Source: Neptunicoccus cionae
GTDB lineage: Bacteria > Pseudomonadota > Alphaproteobacteria > Rhodobacterales > Rhodobacteraceae
NCBI RefSeq assembly: GCF_002860325.1
Contig: NZ_PKOJ01000007.1
Span: 124,001 to 188,000, forward strand
Direction: 5' to 3'
Length of the DNA stretch: 64,000 nucleotides
Below are positions 37,933-48,146 of this stretch, one piece after another. Position numbers and translations under genes: made by a program. The notes under the pieces were generated by a model. It saw nothing but the letters and a program-made list of their open reading frames with translations. It did no database searches and was not told the origin of the DNA. Numbering within the stretch: the stretch's first letter is position 1; every line of letters starts with the position of its first letter.

Positions 37933-39155
37933 CCATGTACGACGTCCAGAAAATCCGCGCCGACTTTCCTATCCTGAAGCGGGAGGTCAATGGCAAGCCG
38001 CTGGTCTATCTCGACAACGGTGCATCCGCCCAGAAGCCGCAAGCGGTGATTGATGCGGTGACGCGGGGCTATGCCGAAGATTACGCAAACGTACACCGTG
38101 GCCTGCATTACCTGTCGAACCTGTCGACCGAGAAATACGAGGCAGTGCGCGGAACGGTTAAGACCTTCCTGAACGCAGCCCATGAAGATGAAATCCTTTT
38201 TAATTCCGGCACAACCGAGGGGATCAATCTGGTCAGCTACGGTTGGGCAGCACCCCGTTTGCAGGCTGGTGACGAAATTATCCTGTCGGTGATGGAACAT
38301 CACGCGAATATCGTGCCTTGGCACTTTCTACGCGAACGGCAGGGCGTGGTTCTGAAATGGGTAGATACCGACGTTAACGGTGATCTGGATCCGCAGGCGG
38401 TGATTGACGCAATCACGCCGAAAACCAAACTGATTGCGATCACCCAGATGTCTAATGTGATGGGCACGGTGGTAGATGTGAAAACCATCACAAGGGCCGC
38501 CCGTGAAAAAGGTGTTCCTGTGCTGGTAGACGGATCACAGTCTGCTGTGCATATGCCGGTTGACGTACAAGACATCGGCGCGGATTTCTTCGCGATTACC
38601 GGTCACAAGCTTTATGGCCCGTCTTCTTCCGGTGCGATCTACATCAACCGCGCGCGTCAGGCCGAAATGCGTCCCTTCTTTGGCGGCGGTGATATGATCC
38701 GCACGGTGGCCAAAGATGCTGTGACCTATAATGATCCACCTCACAAATTTGAGGCCGGTACGCCCGGGATCGTCCAGATGATCGGCCTCGGGGCCGCGCT
38801 TGAATATATGATGGGTGTGGGGATGGAGAATATTTCCGCCCATGAGACCGCCCTCCGGGATTACGCGCAGGAAAAGCTGAGCGGGCTGAACTGGCTGAAC
38901 ATCCAAGGCAATTCAAAGACCAAGGGCGCGATTTTTTCGTTCACTCTGGAAGGTGCGGCCCATCCCCATGACATTTCAACTGTTGTGGACCAGCGGGGGA
39001 TCGCGGTGCGGGCAGGGCACCATTGTGCGCAGCCATTGATGGAGCATCTTGGCGTGTCAGCCACCTGTCGCGCCTCTTTCGGGATGTATAACACCACCGA
39101 GGAAGTGGACAAACTGGTGAGTGCGCTGGAACTCTGCAACGAGCTTTTCAACTGA
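37929..39155 (+). CDS. sufS: cysteine desulfurase SufS
   Basis: Group II cysteine desulfurase feeding sulfur to SufBCD. The 408 residues show PLP Lys227 (ITGHKLYGP), the aspartate in DGSQSAVH, and the catalytic Cys366 in RAGHHCAQP with the short rigid loop of group II enzymes. SufS normally needs SufE or SufU as sulfur acceptor; neither is adjacent, though the IscU-like protein at 5519 is in the window. It is the last operon gene here, with no sufA or sufT following. Confidence 0.96.
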   Translation: MTMYDVQKIRADFPILKREVNGKPLVYLDNGASAQKPQAVIDAVTRGYAEDYANVHRGLHYLSNLSTEKYEAVRGTVKTFLNAAHEDEILFNSGTTEGINLVSYGWAAPRLQAGDEIILSVMEHHANIVPWHFLRERQGVVLKWVDTDVNGDLDPQAVIDAITPKTKLIAITQMSNVMGTVVDVKTITRAAREKGVPVLVDGSQSAVHMPVDVQDIGADFFAITGHKLYGPSSSGAIYINRARQAEMRPFFGGGDMIRTVAKDAVTYNDPPHKFEAGTPGIVQMIGLGAALEYMMGVGMENISAHETALRDYAQEKLSGLNWLNIQGNSKTKGAIFSFTLEGAAHPHDISTVVDQRGIAVRAGHHCAQPLMEHLGVSATCRASFGMYNTTEEVDKLVSALELCNELFN

Positions 39156-39219
39156 TCAGACTGTTTTCGCTGCGTGTGCCTGATTTGGATGTTTGAACCA
39201 AAAAGAGACTCCGTCAATC

Positions 39220-39231
39220 CTTAACGTTAAG
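39220..39231. promoter_or_regulatory. palindrome with central CG, LacI-type operator candidate
   Basis: CTTAACGTTAAG is a perfect 12-bp palindrome with the central CG typical of LacI-family operators, 65 bases before the LacI-family gene. Confidence 0.45.
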
Positions 39232-39250
39232 CGACTTGCGTGACGTGTTT

Positions 39251-39287
39251 CTAACGGTGTAATGCTGTTAAAAGTATTACACGTTAG
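39251..39287. promoter_or_regulatory. inverted repeat over the ribosome site of the LacI-family gene
   Basis: CTAACGGTGTAATGC (39251-39265) and GTATTACACGTTAG (39274-39287) are near-perfect inverted arms (one mismatch, one inserted base). The right arm covers the Shine-Dalgarno AGGA, so binding or folding here would affect expression of the regulator. Confidence 0.5.
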
Positions 39288-39295
39288 GACAGATC

Positions 39296-40300
39296 ATGGC
39301 GCGCAGGCCGACCCTCAAAGATATTTCAGAGCTCGCAAATGTAAGCGAAATGACGGCCAGCCGTGTTTTGCGGGGCAAGGGGGAAGCCTCTGCTGTTACA
39401 CGGGAGCGTGTTCTTGCGGCGGCAAAATCAGTTGGTTACGTGCCAAACCGGATCGCCGGCTCTTTGAGTTCCAAATCGGTGGATCTTGTCGGAGTAGTGG
39501 TTCCCTCTATCAGCAGCTTTGTTTTTGCCGAAGTGTTAACAGGTCTGTCTAACGTACTGAAAACCACAACGATGCAACCGGTGTTTGGTGTTTCGGATTA
39601 TGATCTGGAAACCGAAGAAACCGTTATCCGTGAGATGCTGAGCTGGCAGCCGAAGGGGCTGGTCGTGGCCGGGTTGGAACATACGGATGCAGCGCGCAAA
39701 ATGATGCAGAATGCCGGTATTCCTGTCGTTGAAATCATGGACGTGGACGGAGAGCCGGTGGACCTGAATGTCGGGGTTTCCCACAGGCGGGCCGGATACG
39801 AGACGGGTAAGGCCATTCTGGAGCGCGGATATAAGAAGCTTGGCTTTATCGGAACGAAATATCCGCTGGATCATCGGGCGGCTAAACGGTTTCAGGGGTT
39901 TCAGCAGGCTCTTGCCGAAGCAAATGTTATGCTGGCGGATCAGGAGCTTTATACCGGCGGGTCTACCCTGTTACTCGGGCGGCAGCTTACCGAAAAGCTG
40001 CTGGAGCGGACACCGGATCTGGATATGATCTATTATTCCTCTGACACTATGTCCTGTGGGGGATTGATGCACTGCATCATGAATAATATTTCCGTGCCCG
40101 ACCAGTTGGGGCTGGCCGGATTCAACGGGCTGGACCTGCGGCACGGAATGCCGATGCTGACCGCCACGATGAATGCATATCGCTTTGAAATCGGGAAACG
40201 GGCGGCGCAACTGATCCTTGAACATGAACAGGCTGACTATCGCGCGGTGCGTCAGGTGATCGAGTTCAAGCCGGATGTGGAGCTTGGCGACACGCTCTGA
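39296..40300 (+). CDS. LacI-family transcriptional regulator (GntR-like)
   Basis: A 334-residue repressor. The LacI helix-turn-helix and hinge are complete: PTLKDISELANVSEMTASRV, then GYVPNRIAGSLSSKSVDLVGVV. The periplasmic-binding-like sugar domain (about 60-334) resembles gluconate repressors (GntR type). No sugar operon adjoins it; glnA is convergent downstream and sufS lies upstream. The two palindromes before it suggest autoregulation. The effector is unknown. Confidence 0.88.
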   Translation: MARRPTLKDISELANVSEMTASRVLRGKGEASAVTRERVLAAAKSVGYVPNRIAGSLSSKSVDLVGVVVPSISSFVFAEVLTGLSNVLKTTTMQPVFGVSDYDLETEETVIREMLSWQPKGLVVAGLEHTDAARKMMQNAGIPVVEIMDVDGEPVDLNVGVSHRRAGYETGKAILERGYKKLGFIGTKYPLDHRAAKRFQGFQQALAEANVMLADQELYTGGSTLLLGRQLTEKLLERTPDLDMIYYSSDTMSCGGLMHCIMNNISVPDQLGLAGFNGLDLRHGMPMLTATMNAYRFEIGKRAAQLILEHEQADYRAVRQVIEFKPDVELGDTL

Positions 40301-40311
40301 CCTTATCCCAC

Positions 40312-40345
40312 AAAAAAAGGCGCCCCGATGGAGCGCCTTTTCTTT
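40312..40345. terminator. bidirectional terminator between the LacI-family gene and glnA
   Basis: AAAGGCGC (40316-40323) and GCGCCTTT (40333-40340) with a 9-nt loop; seven A residues on the left and a T-rich tail on the right serve both strands. Confidence 0.85.
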
Positions 40346-40358
40346 TAATGTCAGCAGA

Positions 40359-41765
40359 TTAGCAGCTGTAGTACATACCGAACTCAACAGGGTGCGGAGT
40401 GTGCTCGTAGTTGTAAACTTCTTCCCATTTCAGCGCGATATAACCATCGATCTGGTCGCGGGTGAAGACGCCGCCTTCCAGCAGGAAGTCCATGTCTTTT
40501 TCCAGCTCTTCCAGAGCTTCACGCAGGGATGCGCAAACTGTCGGGATTTCGGCCAGTTCTTCAGGTGGCAGATCATAGAGGTCTTTGTCTTGCGCTTCGC
40601 CCGGGTTGATCTTGTTTTTGATACCGTCAAGGCCGGCCATCAGCAGGGCAGAGAAGCAGAGGTACGGGTTTGCGGCCGGATCAGGGAAGCGGGCTTCAAC
40701 ACGTTTCGCTTTAGGGGATTCTGTCCATGGGATCCGCACACAACCGGAACGGTTGCTTGCAGAGTAGGCGCGCAGAACAGGGGCTTCAAAGCCCGGGATC
40801 AGACGCTTGTAGCTGTTGGTGGACGGGTTGGTGAAGGCGTTCAGCGCTTTGGCGTGCTTCAGGATACCACCAATGAACCACAGGGCCTCATCAGACAGGT
40901 CGGCGTATTTGTCGCCTGCAAACAGAGGCTTGCCATCTTTCCAGATGGACATGTTCACGTGCATGCCTGTACCGTTATCGCCGGAAATCGGCTTTGGCAT
41001 GAAGGTTGCGGATTTTCCGTAGGCGTGTGCCACGTTGTGAACGATGTATTTGTACTTCTGCAGTTCGTCCGCTTGCTTGGTAAGCGTGCCGAATACAAGG
41101 CCGAGCTCGTGCTGACAGGATGCAACTTCGTGGTGGTGCTTGTCCACTTTCATCCCGATGGATTTCATGGTGGACAGCATTTCGGAGCGCAGATCATGGG
41201 AACTGTCGGTCGGGTTCACAGGGAAGTAGCCGCCTTTGATGCCCGGGCGGTGGCCCATGTTGCCCATCTCGTAGGATGTGTCGGTGTTCCAGGACGCATC
41301 AGCCGCATCAACTTCGTAGGATACTTTGTTGATTGTGTTGGAGAAACGCACATCATCAAACAGGAAGAATTCAGCTTCCGGTCCGAAGAAGGACTGATCA
41401 CCAATGCCGGATGCTACAAGGTAAGCTTCTGCACGTTCAGCAGTGGAACGCGGGTCGCGGCCGTAGGATGCGCCAGTGTCAGGCTCGACAATGGAGCAGT
41501 GGATGCAAAGTGTTTTTTCTGCGTAGAACGGATCGATATACGCGGAAGTCGTGTCCGGCATCAGTTTCATGTCGGAATCATCGATGGATTTCCAGCCAGC
41601 GATGGAAGAGCCGTCAAACATGAAGCCTTCTTCGAACCATTCTTCGTCAATTTCGTCAATGATCACAGTGACGTGCTGCAGTTTACCGCGCGGATCGGTA
41701 AAGCGGACGTCGACGTAGGCCACGTCTTCGTCTGCGATCAATTTCATGACGTCGTTTACACTCAT
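40359..41765 (-). CDS. glnA: glutamine synthetase type I
   Basis: Makes glutamine from glutamate, ammonia and ATP. From ATG 41765 ([20 protein letters not shown]) it is 468 residues. The ATP and metal motifs [16 protein letters not shown] and [18 protein letters not shown] are present. Tyr397 in [10 protein letters not shown] is the adenylylation site, so activity is expected to be under GlnE control. An in-frame start at 41807 would run into the glnB-glnA spacer. It lies 50 bases after glnB in the usual alphaproteobacterial glnBA operon. Confidence 0.97.
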   Translation of the reverse strand: MSVNDVMKLIADEDVAYVDVRFTDPRGKLQHVTVIIDEIDEEWFEEGFMFDGSSIAGWKSIDDSDMKLMPDTTSAYIDPFYAEKTLCIHCSIVEPDTGASYGRDPRSTAERAEAYLVASGIGDQSFFGPEAEFFLFDDVRFSNTINKVSYEVDAADASWNTDTSYEMGNMGHRPGIKGGYFPVNPTDSSHDLRSEMLSTMKSIGMKVDKHHHEVASCQHELGLVFGTLTKQADELQKYKYIVHNVAHAYGKSATFMPKPISGDNGTGMHVNMSIWKDGKPLFAGDKYADLSDEALWFIGGILKHAKALNAFTNPSTNSYKRLIPGFEAPVLRAYSASNRSGCVRIPWTESPKAKRVEARFPDPAANPYLCFSALLMAGLDGIKNKINPGEAQDKDLYDLPPEELAEIPTVCASLREALEELEKDMDFLLEGGVFTRDQIDGYIALKWEEVYNYEHTPHPVEFGMYYSC

Positions 41766-41815
41766 TTTAACATTCCTCGTTAGTGTTGTTCGTGTTGGAT
41801 GGATCAAAGCCTCTG

Positions 41816-42166
<351 letters not shown>

Positions 42167-42318
42167 TCAGTGCGTTTGTCTCAACTAGGGTACAAATAGG
42201 GTTTGCCCAGTCTTGGCAATTGAACGGGAATGGCGTGTAGTGGCATGGGAAATGAAACCTTGGTTGATGCCTATAAATTAGGCGAAGCGATTAAAATGTG
42301 TGCAGGTTTGGAAGGTGT

Positions 42319-43974
42319 ATGCAGGAATTGGTAAGCGCTGCGCAAATGCGTGCGATCGAGAGGAAAGCAATCTCCGGCGGGGCCGTAACCGGACAGGAAC
42401 TGATGGAGCGTGCGGGGGAAGGGCTGGTTTCTGCTGTGCTGGAATGCTGGCCGGTATTTACCAGCGGTAAACATAGGGCCGTGGTTTTATGTGGACCGGG
42501 TAACAATGGCGGCGACGGGTTTGTGATTGCACGTCTGCTGGCCGCGTTGAATTGGACGGTGGAGGTGTATTTCGAAGACGCGCCGGACAAAATGCAACCC
42601 GAAGCGCGTCGCAATCTGGAGCGGTGGTCCGAAATTGGACCTGTGTTGCCTTTGTCCGGATTAGACCAAAGCGCGTTACTGACGGATCACTCAGATCAGG
42701 GGCCAACTTTGATCGTGGACGCCATATTTGGCACTGGCCTGGCCAGGCCTGTAGGTGCTCCTTGGGCCGAAGCCTTTGAGTTCTTAACCTCTGCAGAATG
42801 GAGGTCGAACGTGCATGTGGTTGCTGTCGATATATCATCCGGCATCTGCTCTGACAGCGGCAGGGTTCTTGGGGCGGGCCTTCCTTCGGATCTAACCGTT
42901 ACATTCCACGGGGCGAAGATCGGGCATTACCTTGCTGACGGACCGGACTATTGCGGGCGGGTCGACATTCGGTCTATCGGGCTTGACGATCGGACAGGTG
43001 AAGCGTCCAGTGGAATGACCGCTTTGGTTTCATACCCACGCGAGACACGTCTGTTTGAAAAGGGGTATGACGCCAGACAATGCGGAACAGCGGGGCAGGG
43101 ACGGTCCCGTCACAAATTTGACTACGGTCATGCCCTTATATGCTCCGGTCCTGCCACCAAAACCGGAGCGGCCCGCCTTTCCGCACGGGCAGCCCTGCGC
43201 ATCGGGGCAGGGTTGGTCACAATAGCAAGCCCGCAAGATGCTTTGACAGAGAATAGCGCCCAACTTACGGCAGTAATGCTGAAGCAGGCCGACACAGCTG
43301 AGGAAATCGAAAATTTGCTATCGGATGATCGGATCTCCTCTGTCTGTATAGGGCCCGGATTTTCCCGCCTGTCCGATGGTGGTGCGCTTGATCACGAACA
43401 TACCAGGCAAGTCGTTAAAACTGTGTTATGCGCCAAGCGGAAAACTGTCCTTGATGCGGACGCGCTTTCCGCTTTTGCGGAGGACCCGCAAGACCTGTTT
43501 GCCGCCCTGCACGACCTTTGTGTTATGACGCCCCACGAAGGGGAATTCAGGCGGTTGTTTCCGGATATTCACGGGCAATTGCATTCACCCGCACAGAACG
43601 GGCCGGCCTATAGCAAGATTGATGCAGCCAGACAGGCAGCTTCAAGGGCGGGCTGCGTCGTTCTGTTCAAAGGGCCGGATACTGTCATCGCAGAACCAAC
43701 AGGCAAAACAGCGATTCATGCAGCACATTATGACCGCGCCGCACCCTGGTTGGCCACTGCCGGGTCCGGCGATGTTCTTGCCGGATTTATCTGCGGCTTG
43801 CTGGCCCGCGGCCGTAGCGTATTTGAAGCTGCACAACAGGCAGCTTGGCTGCACACGGAATGCGCAAGATTTTTTGGGCCGGGACTGATTGCAGAAGACC
43901 TGTCAGAAGTCTTGCCCGACGTCCTGCGCAGGATCGGGGGCTATCAGCCAAAGAGCAGCGGTGATTCCCTTTAA
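42319..43974 (+). CDS. nnr: bifunctional NAD(P)HX repair enzyme (epimerase plus dehydratase)
   Basis: Repairs hydrated NAD(P)H. From ATG 42319 it is 551 residues. The N-terminal YjeF_N epimerase domain (about 1-215) includes the LCGPGNNGGDGFVIARLL site (about 55-72). The C-terminal ribokinase-like dehydratase domain (about 255-545) includes GPGFSRL and TAGSGDVLAGFICGLLARG. GGAAGG is close to the chosen ATG; a GTG at 42298 would add seven residues. It is divergent from glnB. The linker between the domains (about 215-255) is irregular. Confidence 0.93.
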   Translation: MQELVSAAQMRAIERKAISGGAVTGQELMERAGEGLVSAVLECWPVFTSGKHRAVVLCGPGNNGGDGFVIARLLAALNWTVEVYFEDAPDKMQPEARRNLERWSEIGPVLPLSGLDQSALLTDHSDQGPTLIVDAIFGTGLARPVGAPWAEAFEFLTSAEWRSNVHVVAVDISSGICSDSGRVLGAGLPSDLTVTFHGAKIGHYLADGPDYCGRVDIRSIGLDDRTGEASSGMTALVSYPRETRLFEKGYDARQCGTAGQGRSRHKFDYGHALICSGPATKTGAARLSARAALRIGAGLVTIASPQDALTENSAQLTAVMLKQADTAEEIENLLSDDRISSVCIGPGFSRLSDGGALDHEHTRQVVKTVLCAKRKTVLDADALSAFAEDPQDLFAALHDLCVMTPHEGEFRRLFPDIHGQLHSPAQNGPAYSKIDAARQAASRAGCVVLFKGPDTVIAEPTGKTAIHAAHYDRAAPWLATAGSGDVLAGFICGLLARGRSVFEAAQQAAWLHTECARFFGPGLIAEDLSEVLPDVLRRIGGYQPKSSGDSL

Positions 43975-44155
43975 AGATTCTTCGAGTTTGCTTGCGAAAG
44001 GTTAAAATTCTGCAAATTCTCGCCGCCCGTTGTTTTACAGGCTGTAATTGGCGGCCACCCGCCCGTTTTTGCGCATTTTCCACTCGCCAAGGGCAGAAAC
44101 ACTTGTTAGAAGGGCGCCGGAATTGCGGGCAGTCCTTGGGCTGCCCTTGAGTTTT

Positions 44156-44240
44156 GCGGGTGTGGCGGAATTGGTAGACGCACCAGATTTAGGTTCTGGC
44201 GCCGCAAGGCGTGGGGGTTCAAGTCCCTTCACCCGCACCA
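44156..44240 (+). tRNA. tRNA-Leu(UAG)
   Basis: An 85-nt gene including the encoded CCA. The acceptor stem GCGGGTG pairs with CACCCGC. The D arm is GGCGGAATTGGTAGACGC. The anticodon stem CCAGA/TCTGG encloses loop TTTAGGT with anticodon TAG. A long variable arm (GGCGCCGCAAGGCGT) marks a class II tRNA, and the T arm holds GGTTCAAGTCC. It reads CUN leucine codons. A small stem-loop (44127-44146) precedes it. Confidence 0.96.
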
Positions 44241-44311
44241 AAAGATACCCCGTTCCGCGGGTGTCAGACTATGGCTGACTGGCCCATGACCAGCACGTTG
44301 AAGGATGAAAA

Positions 44312-45643
44312 ATGCAGGTAACAGAGACACTTAACGAAGGCCTGAAGCGCGGCTATTCGATCACCGTCACAGCGGCAGAGCTGGAAGAGAAAGTGAACGC
44401 AAAACTGGCCGAAGCGCAGCCAACCATCGAAATGAAGGGCTTCCGTAAGGGTAAAGTTCCGATGGCTCTGCTTAAAAAGCAGTTCGGCAAGTCTGTTCTC
44501 GGCGAAGCCATGCAAGAAAGCATCGACGGCGCGATGAACGACCACTTCGAAGCTTCCGGTGACAAGCCTGCAATGCAGCCTGACGTGAAGATGACCAACG
44601 AAGATTGGGTTGAAGGTAACGACGTAGAAGTTTCCCTGAACTACGAGTGCCTTCCTGAAGTTCCGGAAACCGATTTCTCCAAAATCAAACTGGAGAAACT
44701 GGTCGCGAAAATCGAGGACGCTGACGTAGACGAAGCGCTCGGCAATCTGGCAGAAAGCGCTCAGAACTTCGAAGACCGCAAAGAAGGTGAAAAAGCCGAA
44801 GACGGTGATCAGGTTGTGATCAACTTCCTTGGTAAAGTTGACGGTGAAGCCTTCGAAGGCGGAGCTGCTGACGATTACCCGTTGGTTCTGGGCTCCAACT
44901 CCTTCATTCCGGGCTTTGAAGAACAACTCGTCGGTGCAAAAGCCGGTGATGACGTTGAAGTGAACGTTAAGTTCCCTGACGAATACGGCGCAGAGCATCT
45001 GGCAGGTAAAGACGCTGTTTTTGAATGCAAAATCAACGCTGTAAAAGCACCTGCTGCTGCTGAGATCAACGATGAACTGGCGCAGAAGTTCGGTGCGGAA
45101 GATCTTGCCGATCTGCGCAAGCAAATTTCCGATCGTCTGGAAGCCGAATACGGCAACGCTGCACGTATGGTTATGAAGCGCAAGCTGATGGACGAACTGG
45201 CTGCCGCTGTTTCCTTCGAATTGCCACCAACTCTGGTGGAAAACGAAGCCAAACAGATCGCGCACCAGCTGTGGCACGAAGAAAACCCTGACGTTCAGGG
45301 CCATGATCACCCTGAAATCGAAACAACAGACGAGCATAAAGAACTGGCAGAGCGCCGCGTTCGTCTTGGTCTGTTGCTTGCAGAAGTTGGCCAGAAACAG
45401 GAAATCACTGTTACCGATCAGGAACTGCAACAAGCTGCGATGCAACAAGCCCAGCAGTACCCGGGCCAAGAGCGTCAGTTCTTCGAATTCCTTCAGCAAA
45501 ACGAACAGATGCAGCAACAAATGCGCGCGCCGATCTTTGAAGACAAAGTGGTGGACTACATTATCGCCCAGTCAGATGTTTCTGAAAAAGAGACAACCAA
45601 AGAAGGCCTGCAAAAAGCTGTTGAAGAGCTGGAAGCCGAATAG
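44312..45643 (+). CDS. tig: trigger factor
   Basis: Ribosome-bound chaperone and prolyl isomerase that receives nascent chains. The 443 residues comprise the ribosome-binding tail ([16 protein letters not shown], about 46-61), an FKBP-type isomerase domain (about 155-240), and a helical C-terminal arm rich in Gln and Glu ([14 protein letters not shown]). It lies upstream of clpP and clpX in the conserved order tig-clpP-clpX but ends at a strong terminator, so clpP has its own promoter. Confidence 0.97.
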   Translation: MQVTETLNEGLKRGYSITVTAAELEEKVNAKLAEAQPTIEMKGFRKGKVPMALLKKQFGKSVLGEAMQESIDGAMNDHFEASGDKPAMQPDVKMTNEDWVEGNDVEVSLNYECLPEVPETDFSKIKLEKLVAKIEDADVDEALGNLAESAQNFEDRKEGEKAEDGDQVVINFLGKVDGEAFEGGAADDYPLVLGSNSFIPGFEEQLVGAKAGDDVEVNVKFPDEYGAEHLAGKDAVFECKINAVKAPAAAEINDELAQKFGAEDLADLRKQISDRLEAEYGNAARMVMKRKLMDELAAAVSFELPPTLVENEAKQIAHQLWHEENPDVQGHDHPEIETTDEHKELAERRVRLGLLLAEVGQKQEITVTDQELQQAAMQQAQQYPGQERQFFEFLQQNEQMQQQMRAPIFEDKVVDYIIAQSDVSEKETTKEGLQKAVEELEAE

Positions 45644-45667
45644 TCCCATCCCTTACGGGGTGTTAGG

Positions 45668-45693
45668 AAAGGGCGCCAGCGGCGCCCTTTTTT
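45668..45693 (+). terminator. intrinsic terminator of tig
   Basis: AAAGGGCGCC (45668-45677) and GGCGCCCTTT (45681-45690) form a perfect 10-bp stem with an AGC loop and T-run to 45693. Confidence 0.92.
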
Positions 45694-45889
45694 GCTTTGG
45701 ACCGTACAAAGTTTTCGTTAACGGAGTCTCAACTTCGCGGTGCTAGAGTAGCTTTCACAGGCTTGTGTCTTTCGTGTGTTTGCCAACCGGCTTGACCGCG
45801 GGGAATACGCATTTCACACCTTGAAGCCCCTCAATCCCCGAACTACAGTCACCCGAACCCAAGACACACAAGATACAGGCCTTCATAAA

Positions 45890-46519
45890 ATGAGAGATCC
45901 CCTCGAAGTTTACGCAAATACGCTCGTCCCTATGGTGGTGGAGCAAACGTCCCGTGGTGAACGGGCCTACGATATCTTCTCGCGCCTGCTGAAAGAACGG
46001 ATCATTTTCGTATCCGGTCCGGTGCACGACGGTATGTCCACATTGATCGTGGCGCAATTGCTGTTTCTCGAAGCAGAAAACCCCAAAAAAGATATCGCCA
46101 TGTATATCAACAGCCCGGGTGGTGTCGTTACCTCCGGTCTTTCGATCTATGACACGATGCAATATATCCGCCCCAAAGTTTCAACACTTTGTGTGGGGCA
46201 GGCGGCTTCCATGGGGTCTCTGCTGATGGCAGCGGGTGAACCGGGCATGCGTTTCTCGCTGCCAAACTCGCGCATCATGGTGCACCAGCCTTCCGGCGGT
46301 TTTCAGGGGCAGGCTTCCGACATTGCCCTGCACGCCAAAGAGATTCTGGAACTGAAGGACCGTCTGAACAAGATCTACGTCAAACACTGTAACCAGGATA
46401 TTGAAACGGTTGAGAAAGCGCTTGACCGGGACAATTTCATGACCGCCGAAGAGGCGAAAGACTGGGGTCTGATCGACGAAATCGTTCAGAAACGTGAAAA
46501 CGAACCCGATGCGCCATAA
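45890..46519 (+). CDS. clpP: ATP-dependent Clp protease proteolytic subunit
   Basis: Tetradecameric serine protease that degrades substrates delivered by ClpX or ClpA. From ATG 45890 ([10 protein letters not shown]) it is 209 residues. The triad is Ser107 (GQAASMGS), His132 (MVHQPSGG) and Asp181 (LDRDNFM). An in-frame upstream start at 45776 would add 38 residues unlike the family, partly in the promoter region. clpX follows after 207 bases. Confidence 0.97.
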   Translation: MRDPLEVYANTLVPMVVEQTSRGERAYDIFSRLLKERIIFVSGPVHDGMSTLIVAQLLFLEAENPKKDIAMYINSPGGVVTSGLSIYDTMQYIRPKVSTLCVGQAASMGSLLMAAGEPGMRFSLPNSRIMVHQPSGGFQGQASDIALHAKEILELKDRLNKIYVKHCNQDIETVEKALDRDNFMTAEEAKDWGLIDEIVQKRENEPDAP

Positions 46520-46555
46520 GGCAGTCTAAGGTATTTATTCACACTTTCCTGTTAT

Positions 46556-46588
46556 CCCTGCGGCGTGGCATAGCGTCATGTCGCAGGG
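46556..46588. repeat. inverted repeat in the clpP-clpX gap
   Basis: CCCTGCG (46556-46562) and CGCAGGG (46582-46588) flank a 19-nt loop. No T-run follows, so it is not a terminator. The remaining part of the 207-base gap has no recognised gene and presumably holds the clpX promoter. Confidence 0.35.
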
Positions 46589-46726
46589 TGTGCGACCAAA
46601 TTTCAGTGCGGAATATTGGCATTGTACACAGGTAAATTCTGCCATACGGTGGGAAAAAGCCAGGGTGAACGCTGGTAAATTGTGCCAACTGGCGCGACGT
46701 TCGGGCAAAAATAGCGGAGTATAAAG

Positions 46727-47992
46727 ATGGCAAATTCAGGCGGCGGAGACGCAAAAAACACGCTGTATTGCTCTTTTTGCGGCAAAAGCCAGCATGAAGT
46801 GCGTAAACTGATCGCGGGACCGACTGTATTTATATGTGATGAATGCGTCGAACTTTGCATGGATATCATCCGCGAAGAAGCGAAATCCGGTTTGGTGAAA
46901 TCCGGTGAAGGTGTTCCGACACCACAAGAAATCTGCAAGGTGCTGGACGATTACGTAATCGGTCAGGCGACCGCAAAACGCGTGTTGTCGGTGGCGGTTC
47001 ACAACCATTACAAACGGCTGAATCACGCTGAAAAGAATTCCGAGATCGAGTTGGCGAAATCCAACATCCTTCTGATCGGCCCGACAGGTTGTGGTAAAAC
47101 ACTGCTGGCCCAAACTCTTGCACGTATTCTGGATGTGCCTTTCACGATGGCCGATGCGACGACGCTGACCGAAGCCGGCTACGTGGGCGAGGATGTTGAA
47201 AACATCATTCTCAAACTGCTGCAAGCATCCGAATACAATGTAGAACGCGCCCAACGGGGCATCGTCTATATCGACGAAGTGGACAAAATCACGCGCAAGT
47301 CTGACAATCCGTCGATCACCCGTGATGTCAGTGGTGAAGGTGTGCAGCAGGCCTTGCTGAAAATTATGGAAGGCACTGTAGCTTCTGTTCCTCCGCAAGG
47401 TGGCCGCAAACATCCGCAGCAGGAATTCCTGCAGGTGGATACGACAAACATCCTTTTTGTCTGCGGTGGTGCTTTTGCCGGGCTTGAAAAGATTATCGGC
47501 CAACGGGGTAAAGGCTCTGCCATCGGTTTTGGCGCTGATGTGAAAGAGGAAGAATCCCGTGGTGTTGGCGAAGTGTTTACTGAGCTGGAACCGGAAGACC
47601 TGTTGAAATTCGGTCTCATTCCGGAATTCGTTGGCCGCCTGCCTGTCATCGCGACACTCACCGATCTGGACGAAGACGCCTTGGTAACGATCCTTTCCGA
47701 ACCGAAAAACGCACTGGTAAAGCAGTACCAGCGCCTGTTCGAGCTGGAAGATGCGGAACTGACTTTCACACCGGATGCGCTCTCTGCAATTGCCAAACGG
47801 GCGATCGAGCGCAAGACAGGCGCACGGGGGCTGCGTTCCATCATGGAAGACATCCTGTTGAACACCATGTTCGAACTTCCCGGCCTTGAAAATGTTCGTG
47901 AGGTTGTCGTTAACGAAGAAGCTGTACGCCGTGAGGCAGAGCCTCTTATCGTTTACGCAGACGCAGAGGGTGAAGCCGCCACGGCGAGCTAA
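46727..47992 (+). CDS. clpX: ATP-dependent Clp protease ATP-binding subunit ClpX
   Basis: Hexameric AAA+ unfoldase that feeds ClpP; in alphaproteobacteria its substrates include CtrA. The 421 residues include a Cys4 zinc domain (C15, C18, C37, C40), Walker A GPTGCGKT (about 120), Walker [10 protein letters not shown] and the pore loop GYVGEDVE. The [10 protein letters not shown] segment carries the ClpP-binding IGF loop. GCGGAG lies upstream of the ATG. A strong terminator follows. Confidence 0.98.
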   Translation: MANSGGGDAKNTLYCSFCGKSQHEVRKLIAGPTVFICDECVELCMDIIREEAKSGLVKSGEGVPTPQEICKVLDDYVIGQATAKRVLSVAVHNHYKRLNHAEKNSEIELAKSNILLIGPTGCGKTLLAQTLARILDVPFTMADATTLTEAGYVGEDVENIILKLLQASEYNVERAQRGIVYIDEVDKITRKSDNPSITRDVSGEGVQQALLKIMEGTVASVPPQGGRKHPQQEFLQVDTTNILFVCGGAFAGLEKIIGQRGKGSAIGFGADVKEEESRGVGEVFTELEPEDLLKFGLIPEFVGRLPVIATLTDLDEDALVTILSEPKNALVKQYQRLFELEDAELTFTPDALSAIAKRAIERKTGARGLRSIMEDILLNTMFELPGLENVREVVVNEEAVRREAEPLIVYADAEGEAATAS

Positions 47993-48015
47993 CTCCCAAT
48001 TAGAATTAAATGGCT

Positions 48016-48045
48016 AACGGCGGGGTTTTCCCCGCCGTTTTCGTT
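48016..48045 (+). terminator. intrinsic terminator of clpX
   Basis: AACGGCGGGG (48016-48025) and CCCCGCCGTT (48030-48039) with a TTTT loop and T-rich tail. Confidence 0.92.
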
Positions 48046-48146
48046 TCTGTGATAGAAAAAACATCAATTTCAATGCGTTCCTGTTTGCATAACGCCGTTA
48101 TTTTTGATCACTCTCGTCCTGTGTCGAAGTGATTGAAAGTACCCCC

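Noticed and set aside
40275-41783. Open frame of 502 codons opposite glnA
   Set aside because: Antisense shadow of glnA; no ribosome site and no recognisable protein pattern.
44264-45520. Open frame of 418 codons opposite tig
   Set aside because: Phe/Val-rich antisense product caused by the Glu/Lys/Asn-rich codons of trigger factor.
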